DNA of 64,000 bases from Xylanibacter rarus (GCF_001275135.1 NZ_LFQU01000003.1:62001-126000); one strand, 5' to 3'; positions 9,660 through 19,812 are shown, counted from the first letter of the stretch. The notes: generated by a model not told the origin, from the sequence alone. A program made the numbers and translations.

Positions 9660-10423
9660 ACAAAGTAGGAAAATACGAGTTTTTGGCAGAACCGTTTCAT
9701 TGTGATTTCTCAAAACGTCTCTTTATGGGACATCTTGGCAATCACATGCTTAATGCCGCAGATTTTCATGCAGCCCATCGTGGTTTTGGCATGACATACC
9801 TTAACCCTTTGCATAAGACATGGGTGTTGTCGCGTCTGGCTATCGAGATGGAAAAGATGCCGCCGCAATATGCCAAGTTTTATGTTGAAACATGGGTAGA
9901 AGGAGTGATGAAATTTTTTACCAATCGTAATTTTCGTGTAGTTGATGCAGAAGACGAAAATCTGGTTTATGGCTATGGCCGCAGTATTTGGGCCCTGATA
10001 GACACCGACTCTCGTCAGCCGCAGAACATCATGGATATACGTGACGGTGAGATACTCAACTATATAGAAACGGACAAGGCTTGTCCTATTGGTGCATTGT
10101 CGCGTGTCAGGATGAGTAAAGACGCCGGGCTTGTTGCCTCTGTGCCAACTCATTACAGCGACGTTGACGTAAACGGTCATATTAACAGCGTAAAGTATAT
10201 TGAGCATGTTCTCGATTTATTTGCGCTTGATACGTATCGTGAATATAGGATAAAGCGTTTCGACATTGCTTATGTGGCCGAAAGCTATTATGGGGATACG
10301 TTGAACTATTACAGGGAAGATGTTTCTGATGATGTGTTCTGCGTACGCATAACAAGAGTGCCGCCTGAGTCTTCAGAAGAAACTGAAGTCTGTAGATGTA
10401 AGATCGAATTTGTTAAAGATTAA
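9653..10423 (+). CDS. Acyl-ACP thioesterase (FatA/FatB-like)
   Basis: 256 residues with two hot-dog folds. The second contains DVNGHINSVKYIEHVLD, where the Asn and His correspond to catalytic residues of plant and bacterial acyl-ACP thioesterases; the first contains NRNFRVVDAEDE. It hydrolyses fatty acyl-ACP to free fatty acid. It overlaps ilvN by seven bases and precedes ilvC, so it is embedded in the branched-chain amino acid operon. A link with branched fatty acids made from valine/isoleucine precursors is my inference. Confidence 0.87.
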   Translation: MLDKVGKYEFLAEPFHCDFSKRLFMGHLGNHMLNAADFHAAHRGFGMTYLNPLHKTWVLSRLAIEMEKMPPQYAKFYVETWVEGVMKFFTNRNFRVVDAEDENLVYGYGRSIWALIDTDSRQPQNIMDIRDGEILNYIETDKACPIGALSRVRMSKDAGLVASVPTHYSDVDVNGHINSVKYIEHVLDLFALDTYREYRIKRFDIAYVAESYYGDTLNYYREDVSDDVFCVRITRVPPESSEETEVCRCKIEFVKD

Positions 10424-10506
10424 CAGTTCAAGCACTATTTTTGCTTTAACGGCAGGTGCTTACTGCTGTCTTTATGTGAAAGTAAGAAATATGTAACGTC
10501 TAATCT

Positions 10507-10528
10507 GCAGCCTCGGATACGGGGCTGC
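10507..10528 (+). promoter_or_regulatory. Hairpin immediately upstream of ilvC
   Basis: GCAGCC (10507-10512) and GGCTGC (10523-10528) form a stem that can extend by a G:U pair, ending 19 bases before the ilvC ATG. There is no T run directly after it, so it may be an RNA processing or stability element rather than a terminator. Confidence 0.4.
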
Positions 10529-10547
10529 TTAAACAAACATTTTTATT

Positions 10548-11591
10548 ATGGCAGAAATGAATTTTGGTGGCGTGATAGAAACAGTGGTCACCAGTAAAGA
10601 ATTTTCTTTAGAGAAGGCACGTGAAGTTCTTCAGAACGAAACGATAGCTGTATTAGGTTATGGAATTCAGGGACCTGGGCAGGCATGCAATTTGCGTGAT
10701 AATGGCTTTAATGTTATTATAGGTCAGCGTGAAGGCAAAACTTATGATAAGGCTGTTGCCGACGGATGGGTGCCCGGAAAGACATTGTTTTCAATTGAAG
10801 AGGCTGCCGCAAAGGGTACGATTATATGTATGCTGCTGTCTGACGCCGGTCAGATATCGGTGTGGCCTAAGGTTAAACCTTATCTGACAAAAGGAAAGGC
10901 ACTTTACTATTCTCATGGATTTGCCATAAACTGGAGCGACCGCACTGGTGTAGTTCCTCCAGGTGATGTTGACGTTATTATGGTTGCCCCAAAGGGTTCG
11001 GGCACATCGCTCCGTACAATGTTTCGTGAAGGGCGTGGGCTAAACTGTTCTTATGCCGTTTATCAGGATGCTACCGGTAAGGCAGAAGAGCGTACAATAG
11101 CATTCGGTATAGGTATCGGGGCTGGATATCTCTTTAAGACTACCTTTGAGCGTGAGGCTACAAGCGACCTCACCGGTGAGCGTGGCTCGCTGATGGGTGC
11201 TATTGAAGGACTTTTTGAGGCTCAGTATCAGGTGCTACGTGAGCATGGACATTCTCCCTCAGAGGCGTTTAATGAGACTGTTGAGGAGCTTACCCAGAGT
11301 CTTGCTCCGCTTTTCGGCGAGAAAGGCATGGACTGGATGTATGCCAACTGTTCTACAACGGCCCAGCGCGGTGCTCTTGACTGGGCTCCACGTTTCCGTG
11401 ATGCTATTAAGCCGGTGATGGAGTGGCTTTATCTTTCTGTAAAGTCGGGTAACGAGGCACAGATTTCCATCGACAGCAACTCTAAGCCTGATTATCGTGA
11501 AAAGCTTAATGAGGAACTGCGGCAGATGCGTGAGAGCGAGATGTGGCAGGCTGGTATGACTGTCCGCAAGCTGCGTCCTGAAAATAATTGA
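10548..11591 (+). CDS. ilvC: Ketol-acid reductoisomerase (NADP+)
   Basis: Second enzyme of branched-chain amino acid synthesis, isomerising and reducing acetolactate or acetohydroxybutyrate. 347 residues, class I length. N-terminal Rossmann motif GYGIQGPGQACNLRDNG; C-terminal knotted domain with DLTGERGSLMGAIEGLFEAQ and the ETVEELTQSLAP metal-binding helices. Last recognised gene of the operon, 124 bases after the thioesterase. No leu genes follow in this window. Confidence 0.97.
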   Translation: MAEMNFGGVIETVVTSKEFSLEKAREVLQNETIAVLGYGIQGPGQACNLRDNGFNVIIGQREGKTYDKAVADGWVPGKTLFSIEEAAAKGTIICMLLSDAGQISVWPKVKPYLTKGKALYYSHGFAINWSDRTGVVPPGDVDVIMVAPKGSGTSLRTMFREGRGLNCSYAVYQDATGKAEERTIAFGIGIGAGYLFKTTFEREATSDLTGERGSLMGAIEGLFEAQYQVLREHGHSPSEAFNETVEELTQSLAPLFGEKGMDWMYANCSTTAQRGALDWAPRFRDAIKPVMEWLYLSVKSGNEAQISIDSNSKPDYREKLNEELRQMRESEMWQAGMTVRKLRPENN

Positions 11592-11732
11592 TTATATATT
11601 TGACATGCTGATAATTATACAGGCGTGGGGCAGTGATGTTCCGCGTCTGTTTTTATTATGTAAGAGTTTGTATTGTTGTATCAGGATAGATGCTCGGATG
11701 TGTCTGGTATTCAGGTTGTAGCATACGGTCTG

Positions 11733-13682
11733 TTATCCTTTTCTGAGCACTACCATTCCGTCTGAGAGATATATTTTTTCTTCGTTTAGCATGTATTCAA
11801 CAGCATATTCTATTGCATCTCTGTTGAAGTTAATGTTTTTTATCTCTGTGATGCAGTGTGGCTTTTTGTCGCTTAGGAGTTCTGTAATAAGTTCCTCGGC
11901 TCTTTTCTGTTCGTTTTTGTTTTCGCGGTGCTTTTTATGTGCAATACAGACATCGCATTGGTTACAGTCAGTAGAGCGCTCTTCGCCGAAATACCTTAGC
12001 AGCTGCCGGCTGCGGCATATGTCGTCATTTGTAGCATAATTTATCATGGCCTCGATGCGCTCCATGTATTCTTTCTTACGGTTGTCGTATATTTCCTTGC
12101 TCAGCACCAGACGCTCCATTTCTTCGCGTCGCTGAGTGTATGTTATGTGTGGAATTTTTTTCCTTGGTATGAAATGAAGAATACGGCGTGCAGTCATGTC
12201 TTTCAGAATCATGTATGTTTCAGGCACGGTTAGTCCGGCTTGCTGTGCCACAAGACTTTCGTCAATGTAGCAGAAGTCGGAAAATAATCCTCCGTAGCAC
12301 CTTAGCAGTGCCGTTATCACAGCATTCTCCCTTTCGTTGAGGCTGTCGAGCATATTCAGTTCGTTGCGGCCTAAAAGCATTCTTATCTGAGCTTTATTGT
12401 CTGATTCTTCGTCATAGTCGATATATCCGGCTCTGGAAAGAATCTTTAGTGCCGATCCTGCTTGTATGGGAAAATGCTTAAAGGCAACACAGAAGCGGTC
12501 GATGTTGAACTCGAATCTGCATCCTTGTCCGCTCCCCATGCCTATTTGATAAAAGTAGGCAAGATGTTCATACACAAGGCGTATATAGTCTTTGTCTGGG
12601 AAAGTCTCTTCTATTCTTCTTCTCAGTTTGCCTTTGTCGCTGCCGTTATAAAGCAGTACGGCATAGGCTTTCTTTCCGTCGCGTCCGGCTCTTCCTGCTT
12701 CCTGAAAATATGCTTCAGGAGAATCTGGGCAGTCGTGATGTATAACGAGTCTTACGTTAGGTTTGTCGATGCCCATTCCGAATGCATTTGTGGCAACCAT
12801 AACGCGTGCCTTGCCCTCATGCCATTCCTTCTGGCGTTCGTCTCTTGCGGCACTTTCCAGTCCGGCATTATAGTAGGTTGCGCTTATCTTGCGTTTGCAT
12901 AGCTCGGCTGCAATTTCTTTTGAACGTTTACGGCTTCTTACGTAAACAATGGCAGAGCCGCTTACACTATTGAGAATGTGGAGCATCTCTTCAAACTTGT
13001 CATCGGCCTTTCTTACGATATATGCAAGGTTTTTGCGTTCAAAACTCATCTTGAACACATTTTTTTCTTTGAAGCCGAGTTTGTCTTGAATGTCGTCTAC
13101 AACCTTTGGTGTTGCTGTTGCTGTCAGGGCCAGTATTGGTGCGTCTGGCTTTAGTTTTCTTATGTCTGATATCTTGAGGTAAGACGGCCTGAAGTCATAG
13201 CCCCACTGACTTATGCAGTGGGCTTCGTCAACTGTTATGAAGCTTACGTTCATATGGCTCATCTTCTTCTGGAATAGTTCAGAAGACAGGCGTTCAGGTG
13301 ATACATACAGGATTTTTACTCCGCCGAATATGGCATTTTCTAGTGTAGTTATAATATCTGCATGCATCATACCCGAATAAACAGCTGCCGCCTTGATGCC
13401 TTTGTGCCTAAGGTTTACTACCTGGTCCTTCATCAGTGCAATCAAGGGCGTGATGACGATGCATACCCCTTTCATTGAGAGAGCCGGCACTTGAAAAGTA
13501 ATTGATTTGCCTCCGCCTGTCGGCATCAGACCAAGTGTGTCACGTCCGGCGCAGATACTGTCGATAATCTCTCGCTGAATGCCCCTAAAGTCGTCATACC
13601 CCCAGTTGTCGCGAAGTATCTTTCTGTATTTGTCGTCAGTCGTCACCATCGTTTGTGTATATGATATATTTTGTCCGTCCAC
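11733..13682 (-). CDS. recQ: ATP-dependent DNA helicase RecQ
   Basis: Superfamily 2 3'-5' DNA helicase for recombination and fork repair. 649 residues. Walker A PTGGGKS lies near residue 55; VDEAHCISQWGYDFRPSY combines the DEAH box with the RecQ aromatic loop; QEAGRAGRDGK is motif VI. The zinc-binding part of the RQC domain shows CRSRQLL followed by CNQCDVC. The C-terminus ends in a short winged-helix-like stretch with no obvious HRDC domain. It lies 39 bases downstream of recJ on the same strand, a natural partnership in end resection. Confidence 0.95.
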   Translation of the reverse strand: MDGQNISYTQTMVTTDDKYRKILRDNWGYDDFRGIQREIIDSICAGRDTLGLMPTGGGKSITFQVPALSMKGVCIVITPLIALMKDQVVNLRHKGIKAAAVYSGMMHADIITTLENAIFGGVKILYVSPERLSSELFQKKMSHMNVSFITVDEAHCISQWGYDFRPSYLKISDIRKLKPDAPILALTATATPKVVDDIQDKLGFKEKNVFKMSFERKNLAYIVRKADDKFEEMLHILNSVSGSAIVYVRSRKRSKEIAAELCKRKISATYYNAGLESAARDERQKEWHEGKARVMVATNAFGMGIDKPNVRLVIHHDCPDSPEAYFQEAGRAGRDGKKAYAVLLYNGSDKGKLRRRIEETFPDKDYIRLVYEHLAYFYQIGMGSGQGCRFEFNIDRFCVAFKHFPIQAGSALKILSRAGYIDYDEESDNKAQIRMLLGRNELNMLDSLNERENAVITALLRCYGGLFSDFCYIDESLVAQQAGLTVPETYMILKDMTARRILHFIPRKKIPHITYTQRREEMERLVLSKEIYDNRKKEYMERIEAMINYATNDDICRSRQLLRYFGEERSTDCNQCDVCIAHKKHRENKNEQKRAEELITELLSDKKPHCITEIKNINFNRDAIEYAVEYMLNEEKIYLSDGMVVLRKG

Positions 13683-13721
13683 GAAATATGCAAGCGTTTC
13701 CGTGGACAGACAAAAATATTG

Positions 13722-15458
13722 TTAGTTTGTTTCTTCTTCGTCTTCTGCAGGACGTATGTCCTCTATTTGCAGCTGGATACCATTGTGTTTAAAAACATTG
13801 TCTTCAATGGTGTATGCAATGTCAAAGCTGCGTTTTGATTTTATATATCGTGCCGATCCGCTTTGCCCGAAAGCAATGCCGTTCATCACGTTGTTTGATT
13901 TTGAGTCTACAAGTTCTAGTTTTATGTGTTCCTGTTCTCTTCCTACCACCTTGCTTGTGCCAAAGTCGTAAACGTCTGTAGTGCAGAACAGGGGTTTGGG
14001 ATTTTGTGGACCAAACGGACTTAGCTTCTTGATTTCAGAATGCAGCTTACGCGTTATATCTTTGAAGTCGATTACGGCGTCAATGTTGAGTATAGCTTCT
14101 GTCTGTTCGGGTTGTATGTGCTCGTCAACATATTTCTGAAAACGTTTCATGAATTCGGGCACATCCTTCCATTTCAGTGTCAGACCGGCAGCGTAAGTGT
14201 GCCCGCCAAAGTTTATCAGCAGGTCGCGGCAGCTTTTTATGGCGGAATAAACGTCGAAGCCCGTAACGCTCCTTGCAGAACCTGTGGCCAGATCGTCTTC
14301 ACGCGTCATTACTATTGTTGGACGAAAATAGATTTCTGTCAGCCTTGAAGCCACTATGCCAATTATGCCTTTCTTCCAGTTTTCGTCATACAGCACAATG
14401 CTTGAGCGCCTGTTCTGACTCTCTATTTTTGCCACAATCTGGTTGGCCTCTTCTGTCATTTGCTTGTCAATGTCCTTGCGCTGCTCGTTGTATTCGTTTA
14501 TATGCTTTGCCTCTTTAAGTGCGCTGCCAAGGTCTTTTTCAACAAGCAGGTCAACGCTCTCGCGTCCGTTCTCCATGCGTCCTGATGCGTTGATGCGTGG
14601 TCCGATTTTGAACACTATGTCGCTCATTGTTATCGTGCGTCCGTTTAGTCCGCAGATATCAATGATGGCTTTTAGTCCGATGTTCGGATTCTGGTTGAGC
14701 TGTTTAAGACCGTGGTATGCCAATATTCTGTTTTCTTCCACTACGGGCACAATGTCTGCAGCTATACTTACTGCGCAGAAGTCGAGCAGGGGCACTAAAC
14801 GTGAGAATGGTATGCCGTTGTTCTTGGCGAAAGCCTGCATAAACTTGAAGCCTACACCGCATCCGCACAAGTGCTTGAACGGGTAAGAGTCGTCAGGGCG
14901 TTTGGGGTTAAGTATTGCTACAGCCGGAGGCATAATCTCGTCGGGCACGTGATGGTCACATATAATGAAGTCGATGCCAAGGCTCTTGGCATATTCTATT
15001 TCGCTTATGGCCTTTATGCCGCAATCGAGGATTATTATCAGTTTTACACCAGTTTCATGGGCATAGTCAATACCCTTATAGCTCACTCCATATCCTTCAT
15101 CGTAGCGGTCGGGTATGTAGTAATCTATGTTAGAGTAGAATTGCTGTAAGAATTTATACACGAGTGCGACGGCAGTGCATCCGTCAACATCGTAGTCACC
15201 ATACACCATAATGCGCTCTTTTCGTCCCATGGCATCGTTCAGTCTGTCAACGGCCACGTCCATATCCTTCATAAGGAACGGATTTATCAGGTCGTTGAGC
15301 TGAGGACGGAAGAAACGTTTAGCAGCAGATTCGGTGGTAATGTTTCGCCGTATTAGTATTCCGGCCATAACGGGGCTTATGCCCAGTTTTGCTCCCAGCT
15401 CTTCAGCTGCCTTTTTCTGTTCTGATGTTGGTGATTCGTAGTTCCATTTGAAGTGCAT
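13722..15458 (-). CDS. recJ: Single-stranded-DNA-specific exonuclease RecJ
   Basis: 5'-3' single-strand exonuclease of the DHH phosphoesterase family. 578 residues. Motif I YGDYDVDGCTAVA is near residue 100 and the DHH motif is in FIICDHHVPDE. INASGRMENGRESV and FGGHTYAAGLTLK mark the DHHA1 region. Start codon ATG at 15458. First gene of a recJ-recQ pair; a promoter-like TAACTTTA lies upstream on the minus strand near 15520. Confidence 0.95.
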   Translation of the reverse strand: MHFKWNYESPTSEQKKAAEELGAKLGISPVMAGILIRRNITTESAAKRFFRPQLNDLINPFLMKDMDVAVDRLNDAMGRKERIMVYGDYDVDGCTAVALVYKFLQQFYSNIDYYIPDRYDEGYGVSYKGIDYAHETGVKLIIILDCGIKAISEIEYAKSLGIDFIICDHHVPDEIMPPAVAILNPKRPDDSYPFKHLCGCGVGFKFMQAFAKNNGIPFSRLVPLLDFCAVSIAADIVPVVEENRILAYHGLKQLNQNPNIGLKAIIDICGLNGRTITMSDIVFKIGPRINASGRMENGRESVDLLVEKDLGSALKEAKHINEYNEQRKDIDKQMTEEANQIVAKIESQNRRSSIVLYDENWKKGIIGIVASRLTEIYFRPTIVMTREDDLATGSARSVTGFDVYSAIKSCRDLLINFGGHTYAAGLTLKWKDVPEFMKRFQKYVDEHIQPEQTEAILNIDAVIDFKDITRKLHSEIKKLSPFGPQNPKPLFCTTDVYDFGTSKVVGREQEHIKLELVDSKSNNVMNGIAFGQSGSARYIKSKRSFDIAYTIEDNVFKHNGIQLQIEDIRPAEDEEETN

Positions 15459-15752
15459 TTATATTGTTTTTTATTTCTCTTTCCCGGTTGCCATTGTCAA
15501 TTTGTATAAAATGGCGTGTAAAGTTACAAATAAAAAACAAGAAAACGGTGATTTCTGACAGAAAAGTTCAGAAATCACCGCTTTTGTTCTTAAGCTACAT
15601 TGTAACTGCTTTTGTTTGTCCTGCCGGTTTTTGGCGCCCGTCTCATGCAGCTTTTTGCTGACGTTCGAAGGCCTTTATGTCTTTTATACAGCAACCTTGG
15701 GTTGTCTGTCTGCAATGTTATGTTTCCGGTCAGTCCTGCAGTTGTCTGTATG

Positions 15753-16958
15753 TTAGTTTAAGCCGAGCTTTTTACGGATATCCTTAGGTATGGCGTTCTT
15801 GTTAACCATGAAGCTCATAGTCTTGTATGCAACATAGTTCTTTGACATGTACCAAATTCCTTTGTAGTCGCCATACTCGCCCCAAGAGTTCTTAACCATA
15901 TAGTATTCGCGTCCGTTCTTGTCTTTAGCGATACCGAAGATTACCATTCCGTGGTCGTCAGTTGTCTCCCAGTTGTCGAAAGCTTCCTGGCGCATTTCCT
16001 GTGTAGGAACGATTTCAGGAGCGTCAACTCCGAGAGAATCGAGCTTGCTCTTCTTTTCTGTAGAAGAAAGCTTGAACCATCTGTCTGCGTCTGTTCCGGC
16101 CATGCTGCGTACTTTCTTTACGTCGTATGCGATACCGAGACCCATGCGTGTGAATCCGTCTTCTGTAACGTCGCCGCCCCATGCTACGGTGTAGCCTTCG
16201 TTGATGGCATTGTCAATAATCTTCATCATCTCGTCCATAGGAACATTGTATGATGTTGCCCAGCGCCAGTTGTCCTGAACTTCTACAGGGAACTGTGTGT
16301 AGAACGGGTGATGTGTGTAGCTTGTTATTGAAACATAGTCGTCAAAGTTGAGGCCGAGGCTTGCTGCGAATGTCTGCGGAGTATACTTCTTGCCTTCATA
16401 AACAAACTCCTTCGGGCATTCTCCTAAGTATGAGTCGATGATACCCTGCAGACCTTTCTGCCACTGCTTAGAAATCTTCTTTGCCTTGCTCTTTGATACA
16501 GCTGCAACATACGGCTCCATAACACCGAAGAACTCTTCGAAGTTAGCCAAAGAGTCGCCTGTCAGAGTGCCGGGTGCCGGCATGGCTGTTTCAGGGCAGA
16601 TACCGTGGTTCTTAAGAATATAGAGCACGTCCTCAGAGCTTCCGCCCTGTGAGAACTGGCTGTCGCCGTGCATTCTTACAGTAAGGATGGCACGCTCCAT
16701 GTAGTCCTTGTTGGCTACGAACATTTCGCAGAGGTCGTAAGTCTTGCCTGTCTTTTTCAGAATTTCGTTCTCAAAGAAACTCAGTGTAGAGTAAGCCCAG
16801 CAGGTACCGCTGCGGTTCTGGTCTTTGATACTTGTGATCTTGTTCTCCTTAATGGTTGTGAACACAGGTTTGTTCTTTTCCGCAGTTCCTTTCTTGTCCT
16901 GCGCGTTCATGCCTGTTGCTATACAAGCCAACAGAGCCATTGCAATTAACTTTTTCAT
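15753..16958 (-). CDS. C1B family cysteine peptidase (bleomycin hydrolase / aminopeptidase C type), secreted
   Basis: 401 residues with an N-terminal signal peptide ending near MNAQ. The catalytic triad is visible: Cys in RSGTCWAYS, His in TDDHGMVIFG, Asn in VKNSWGEYG. These are papain-fold C1B signatures, and length fits PepC/BleH enzymes seen in Bacteroidales. Export suggests periplasmic peptide processing, unlike the classical cytosolic BleH. It starts 25 bases after the pepP stop on the same strand, so the two peptidases form one operon. Confidence 0.9.
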   Translation of the reverse strand: MKKLIAMALLACIATGMNAQDKKGTAEKNKPVFTTIKENKITSIKDQNRSGTCWAYSTLSFFENEILKKTGKTYDLCEMFVANKDYMERAILTVRMHGDSQFSQGGSSEDVLYILKNHGICPETAMPAPGTLTGDSLANFEEFFGVMEPYVAAVSKSKAKKISKQWQKGLQGIIDSYLGECPKEFVYEGKKYTPQTFAASLGLNFDDYVSITSYTHHPFYTQFPVEVQDNWRWATSYNVPMDEMMKIIDNAINEGYTVAWGGDVTEDGFTRMGLGIAYDVKKVRSMAGTDADRWFKLSSTEKKSKLDSLGVDAPEIVPTQEMRQEAFDNWETTDDHGMVIFGIAKDKNGREYYMVKNSWGEYGDYKGIWYMSKNYVAYKTMSFMVNKNAIPKDIRKKLGLN

Positions 16959-16983
16959 TTTTCTATAAGTATTGTTTTGGGTT

Positions 16984-18381
16984 TTAGTTGTTTCTCATGA
17001 ATTCTTCAACATCGTCCGGATGATAAGGTATGCGCTCCGTGCCGAGGAATCTGCATCCGTCGTCAGTTATCAGCAGGTCGTCTTCAATACGTATGCCGCC
17101 GAAATCCTTGTAGGTTTCGAGCATCTCATAGTTGATGAAGTCTTTGTGCAGTCCTTGCGACTTCCAGTCGTCTATGAGTGCAGGTATGAAATAAATGCCC
17201 GGTTCGTCTGTGACAACAAAGCCTTTTTCGAGGCGGCGTCCCATGCGCAGGCAGTTTGTGCCAAATTGTGTTGAAGGCTGTATCTCGTCGTCGAAGCCTA
17301 CATAGTTCTGTCCGAGTCCTTCCATGTCGTGTACGTCCATACCCATCATGTGGCCAAGTCCGTGAGGCAGGAACATTGCATGTGCTCCGGCTCTTACAGC
17401 CTCTTCTGTGTCGCCCTTCATCAGGCCGATTTCTTTCAGTTTGTCGGTCATCAGACGGCATACAGCCATGTGTACGTCATACCATTTTACACCTGGTTTG
17501 GCTACATCGAGCACATAGTCGTGGCAGGCCTCAACGATGCTGTATATTTCACGCTGGCGCTGAGTGAACTTGCCGTTTACGGGATATGTGCGGGTGTTGT
17601 CTGAGCAGTAGTTGTTGCGGTTTTCTGCACCAGAGTCGCACAAAGCCAGCCTGCCGCTCTCAAGAACGTCCCATGACGGTGTGCCGTGCATTATCTCTCC
17701 ATGCTGTGTGAATATTGTTGCGAAGCTTACCATTGCTCCATAAGAGTGTGCTGTTCCGTCAACCTGTCCGCCGATAAACTTCTCGGTGAATCCGGGTTTA
17801 GTCAGCCTCATGGCTGTTGTATGCATCTTGTAGCCAATAGAGCATGCGTCTTCAATCTCGGCTATCTCCTGCGGCTCTTTCGTAGAGCGCATCTTCACCA
17901 CAGCTTTTATCAGTTCGAGTGATGCAGCCTCTTTCTGCTGGTTTGGATGAATGCCAAGCAGGTCGAATATCTGCAGCTTGGTGTCATATCTGTATGGCGG
18001 CAGGAAATGTATTGGCCTTTTCTGTTTCAGCGCATTGTTGCATATAATCTGCAGCGACTTCATCGGGGCAGTATTGGCTACGCCAACGCTTTCAGCCATG
18101 TCCTTCACGCTGTTTACAGAGCCGAACCATACGATGTCTTCAATGTCGATGTCGTTGCCCACGAGCGTTTCGGTGCCTTCGTCGATGTCAATCACGCCTA
18201 CAAGCCCGTCGCGGTTAAGTCCGAAATAATAAAGGAACGAAGAGTCCTGACGGAACGGATAGTAGCTGTTTGAAGGGTAATTGACAGGTGAGTCGTTATT
18301 ACCGAACAAAATCACGATGCCACTCTTTACGAGCTTTCTCAACTCGGCGCGGCGGCTTACGTAGGTTTCCTTGCTGAACAT
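16984..18381 (-). CDS. pepP: Xaa-Pro aminopeptidase (M24B metallopeptidase)
   Basis: Cleaves N-terminal residues preceding proline. 465 residues: N-terminal aminopeptidase-P domain, then a pita-bread catalytic domain. Metal ligands are recognisable as the aspartates in CDSGAENRNNYCSDNTRTYP, the histidine in PHGLGHMMGMDVHD, and the glutamates in TDEPGIYF and GGIRIEDDLL. No signal peptide. It is the upstream member of a two-gene peptidase operon with the C1B enzyme. Confidence 0.93.
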   Translation of the reverse strand: MFSKETYVSRRAELRKLVKSGIVILFGNNDSPVNYPSNSYYPFRQDSSFLYYFGLNRDGLVGVIDIDEGTETLVGNDIDIEDIVWFGSVNSVKDMAESVGVANTAPMKSLQIICNNALKQKRPIHFLPPYRYDTKLQIFDLLGIHPNQQKEAASLELIKAVVKMRSTKEPQEIAEIEDACSIGYKMHTTAMRLTKPGFTEKFIGGQVDGTAHSYGAMVSFATIFTQHGEIMHGTPSWDVLESGRLALCDSGAENRNNYCSDNTRTYPVNGKFTQRQREIYSIVEACHDYVLDVAKPGVKWYDVHMAVCRLMTDKLKEIGLMKGDTEEAVRAGAHAMFLPHGLGHMMGMDVHDMEGLGQNYVGFDDEIQPSTQFGTNCLRMGRRLEKGFVVTDEPGIYFIPALIDDWKSQGLHKDFINYEMLETYKDFGGIRIEDDLLITDDGCRFLGTERIPYHPDDVEEFMRNN

Positions 18382-18743
18382 ATTCGTATATAAATGCTTG
18401 TTAAACTAAATTTCGTCACTCTGTGGCGTGGTTGTTTTTCCAGTAACTTTTATGGTGTGTCAGGCTTTTTCAACTCGTTTTTCACAGATATATAACTTCA
18501 ATATTGCAAAGATAATGCAAATCATGTGCAGAACAAAATAAAATCAATTTATTTTTATAACAAAATGTCACTTATTTTAATTTGTTGGTCTGTAAAACAT
18601 GTTATAATGATATCCTCAGGGCTGAATATGCATGCAAAAAAGTTACAGATGTTTGTTTTTTTGATTTTTTATATTGTAAATTACTTTAAAATATATGCCG
18701 TTAAAACTAAAATCATTAACTTTGCAAAGTTTTTTAGTGAGTT
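18382..18743. other. Divergent promoter region between pepP and the patatin-like gene
   Basis: AT-rich, no gene seen. On the minus strand TATCTTTG at 18507-18514 is a probable -7 box for pepP (long leader). On the plus strand TAACTTTG at 18717-18724 lies 19 bases before the patatin-like ATG; a clear -33 element is absent. Confidence 0.55.
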
Positions 18744-19592
18744 ATGCGTATTGACAGAAATACAGGATTGGTTCTTGAGGGCGGCGGCATGCGCGGTGTG
18801 TTCACCAGCGGCGTGCTGGACGGCTTTATGAAGCATGACATGTATTTTCATTACGTTGTTGCAGTTTCGGCCGGAGCATGTAACGGCATGTCGTATATGA
18901 GCCGCCAGATACGCCGCGCCCGTATTTCCAACATCGACTATCTTTCAAAATATAAGTACATAGGTCTGCGACATCTGGTTACGCAGGGTTGCATCTTCGA
19001 CCGTAAACTGCTTTATGACGATTTCCCAAATACGTTGCTGCCTTATGATTTTGAAGCATTCTTCAATAATCCTGACGTCTTCGAGATGGTTACCACCAAC
19101 TGCCTGACCGGACGTGCATGCTACCTTACAGAGAAGCACGACCGCCAGCGCCTGCTTGACATTGTTCGTGCAAGCAGCAGCCTGCCTTATGTCAGCAAGA
19201 TTGTAAATGTTGACGGCATACCTATGCTCGACGGAGGAATAGTAGACAGCATACCTGTAATGAGGGCCATGGAGCAGGGGCATCACAAGAATGTTGTTGT
19301 CCTTACGCGCAACTATGGTTTTCGCAGCAAGGAGAAAGACCATAAGATACCGCGTTTTGTATATAAGAACTATCCACGGCTGCGCGTGGTGTTGAGCCAT
19401 CGCTGTGAGGCTTACAACCGCCAACTTGAAATGATAGAGGAAATGGAGCGTGCCGGACAGATATTATGCATACGTCCAGAGCGCCCTATGGAGGTCGGAC
19501 GTATAGAGAAGGATGTAGATAAACTTGAACGGCTTTATGAGGAAGGCTATGCCTTAGGTGAGAAGTTCTGCCGTGAGCAGGGATATTGCTGA
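18744..19592 (+). CDS. Patatin-like phospholipase family protein
   Basis: 282 residues, cytosolic lipid-hydrolase fold. The oxyanion-hole glycines are in LEGGGMRGVFTSGVLDGF at the N-terminus, the nucleophile serine in VSAGACNG (near residue 48), and the catalytic aspartate in the DGG of MLDGGIVDSIPV. The first glycine of the canonical GxSxG is replaced by alanine. It resembles the YjjU-type predicted phospholipases by layout. Substrate unknown. Monocistronic by spacing. Confidence 0.85.
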   Translation: MRIDRNTGLVLEGGGMRGVFTSGVLDGFMKHDMYFHYVVAVSAGACNGMSYMSRQIRRARISNIDYLSKYKYIGLRHLVTQGCIFDRKLLYDDFPNTLLPYDFEAFFNNPDVFEMVTTNCLTGRACYLTEKHDRQRLLDIVRASSSLPYVSKIVNVDGIPMLDGGIVDSIPVMRAMEQGHHKNVVVLTRNYGFRSKEKDHKIPRFVYKNYPRLRVVLSHRCEAYNRQLEMIEEMERAGQILCIRPERPMEVGRIEKDVDKLERLYEEGYALGEKFCREQGYC

Positions 19593-19768
19593 GCCAGCCG
19601 GTGTCATGTGGCAGCATGTTGATAGGGGCGGGGGCTAAATGTCGTGGACTTATTAATGCGTAGTCTGTTTCCGCATACTGTTTTATTCCTTGAATTTATG
19701 CCGGCGTCAATATCGGCGAGGACAGGGAATTTGCGTTTGCTCTAACTCGTTGATTGTCAATGTATTGT

Positions 19769-19805
19769 AAAAGGCCATGTTTTGCATCGCGAAACATGGC
19801 CTTTT
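19769..19805. terminator. Perfect hairpin, probable bidirectional terminator
   Basis: 14-base perfect arms AAAAGGCCATGTTT / AAACATGGCCTTTT with a 9-base loop. A-rich 5' and T-rich 3' flanks suit termination in both directions between the convergent patatin-like and DUF805 genes. Confidence 0.7.
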
Positions 19806-19812
19806 ATAACCT

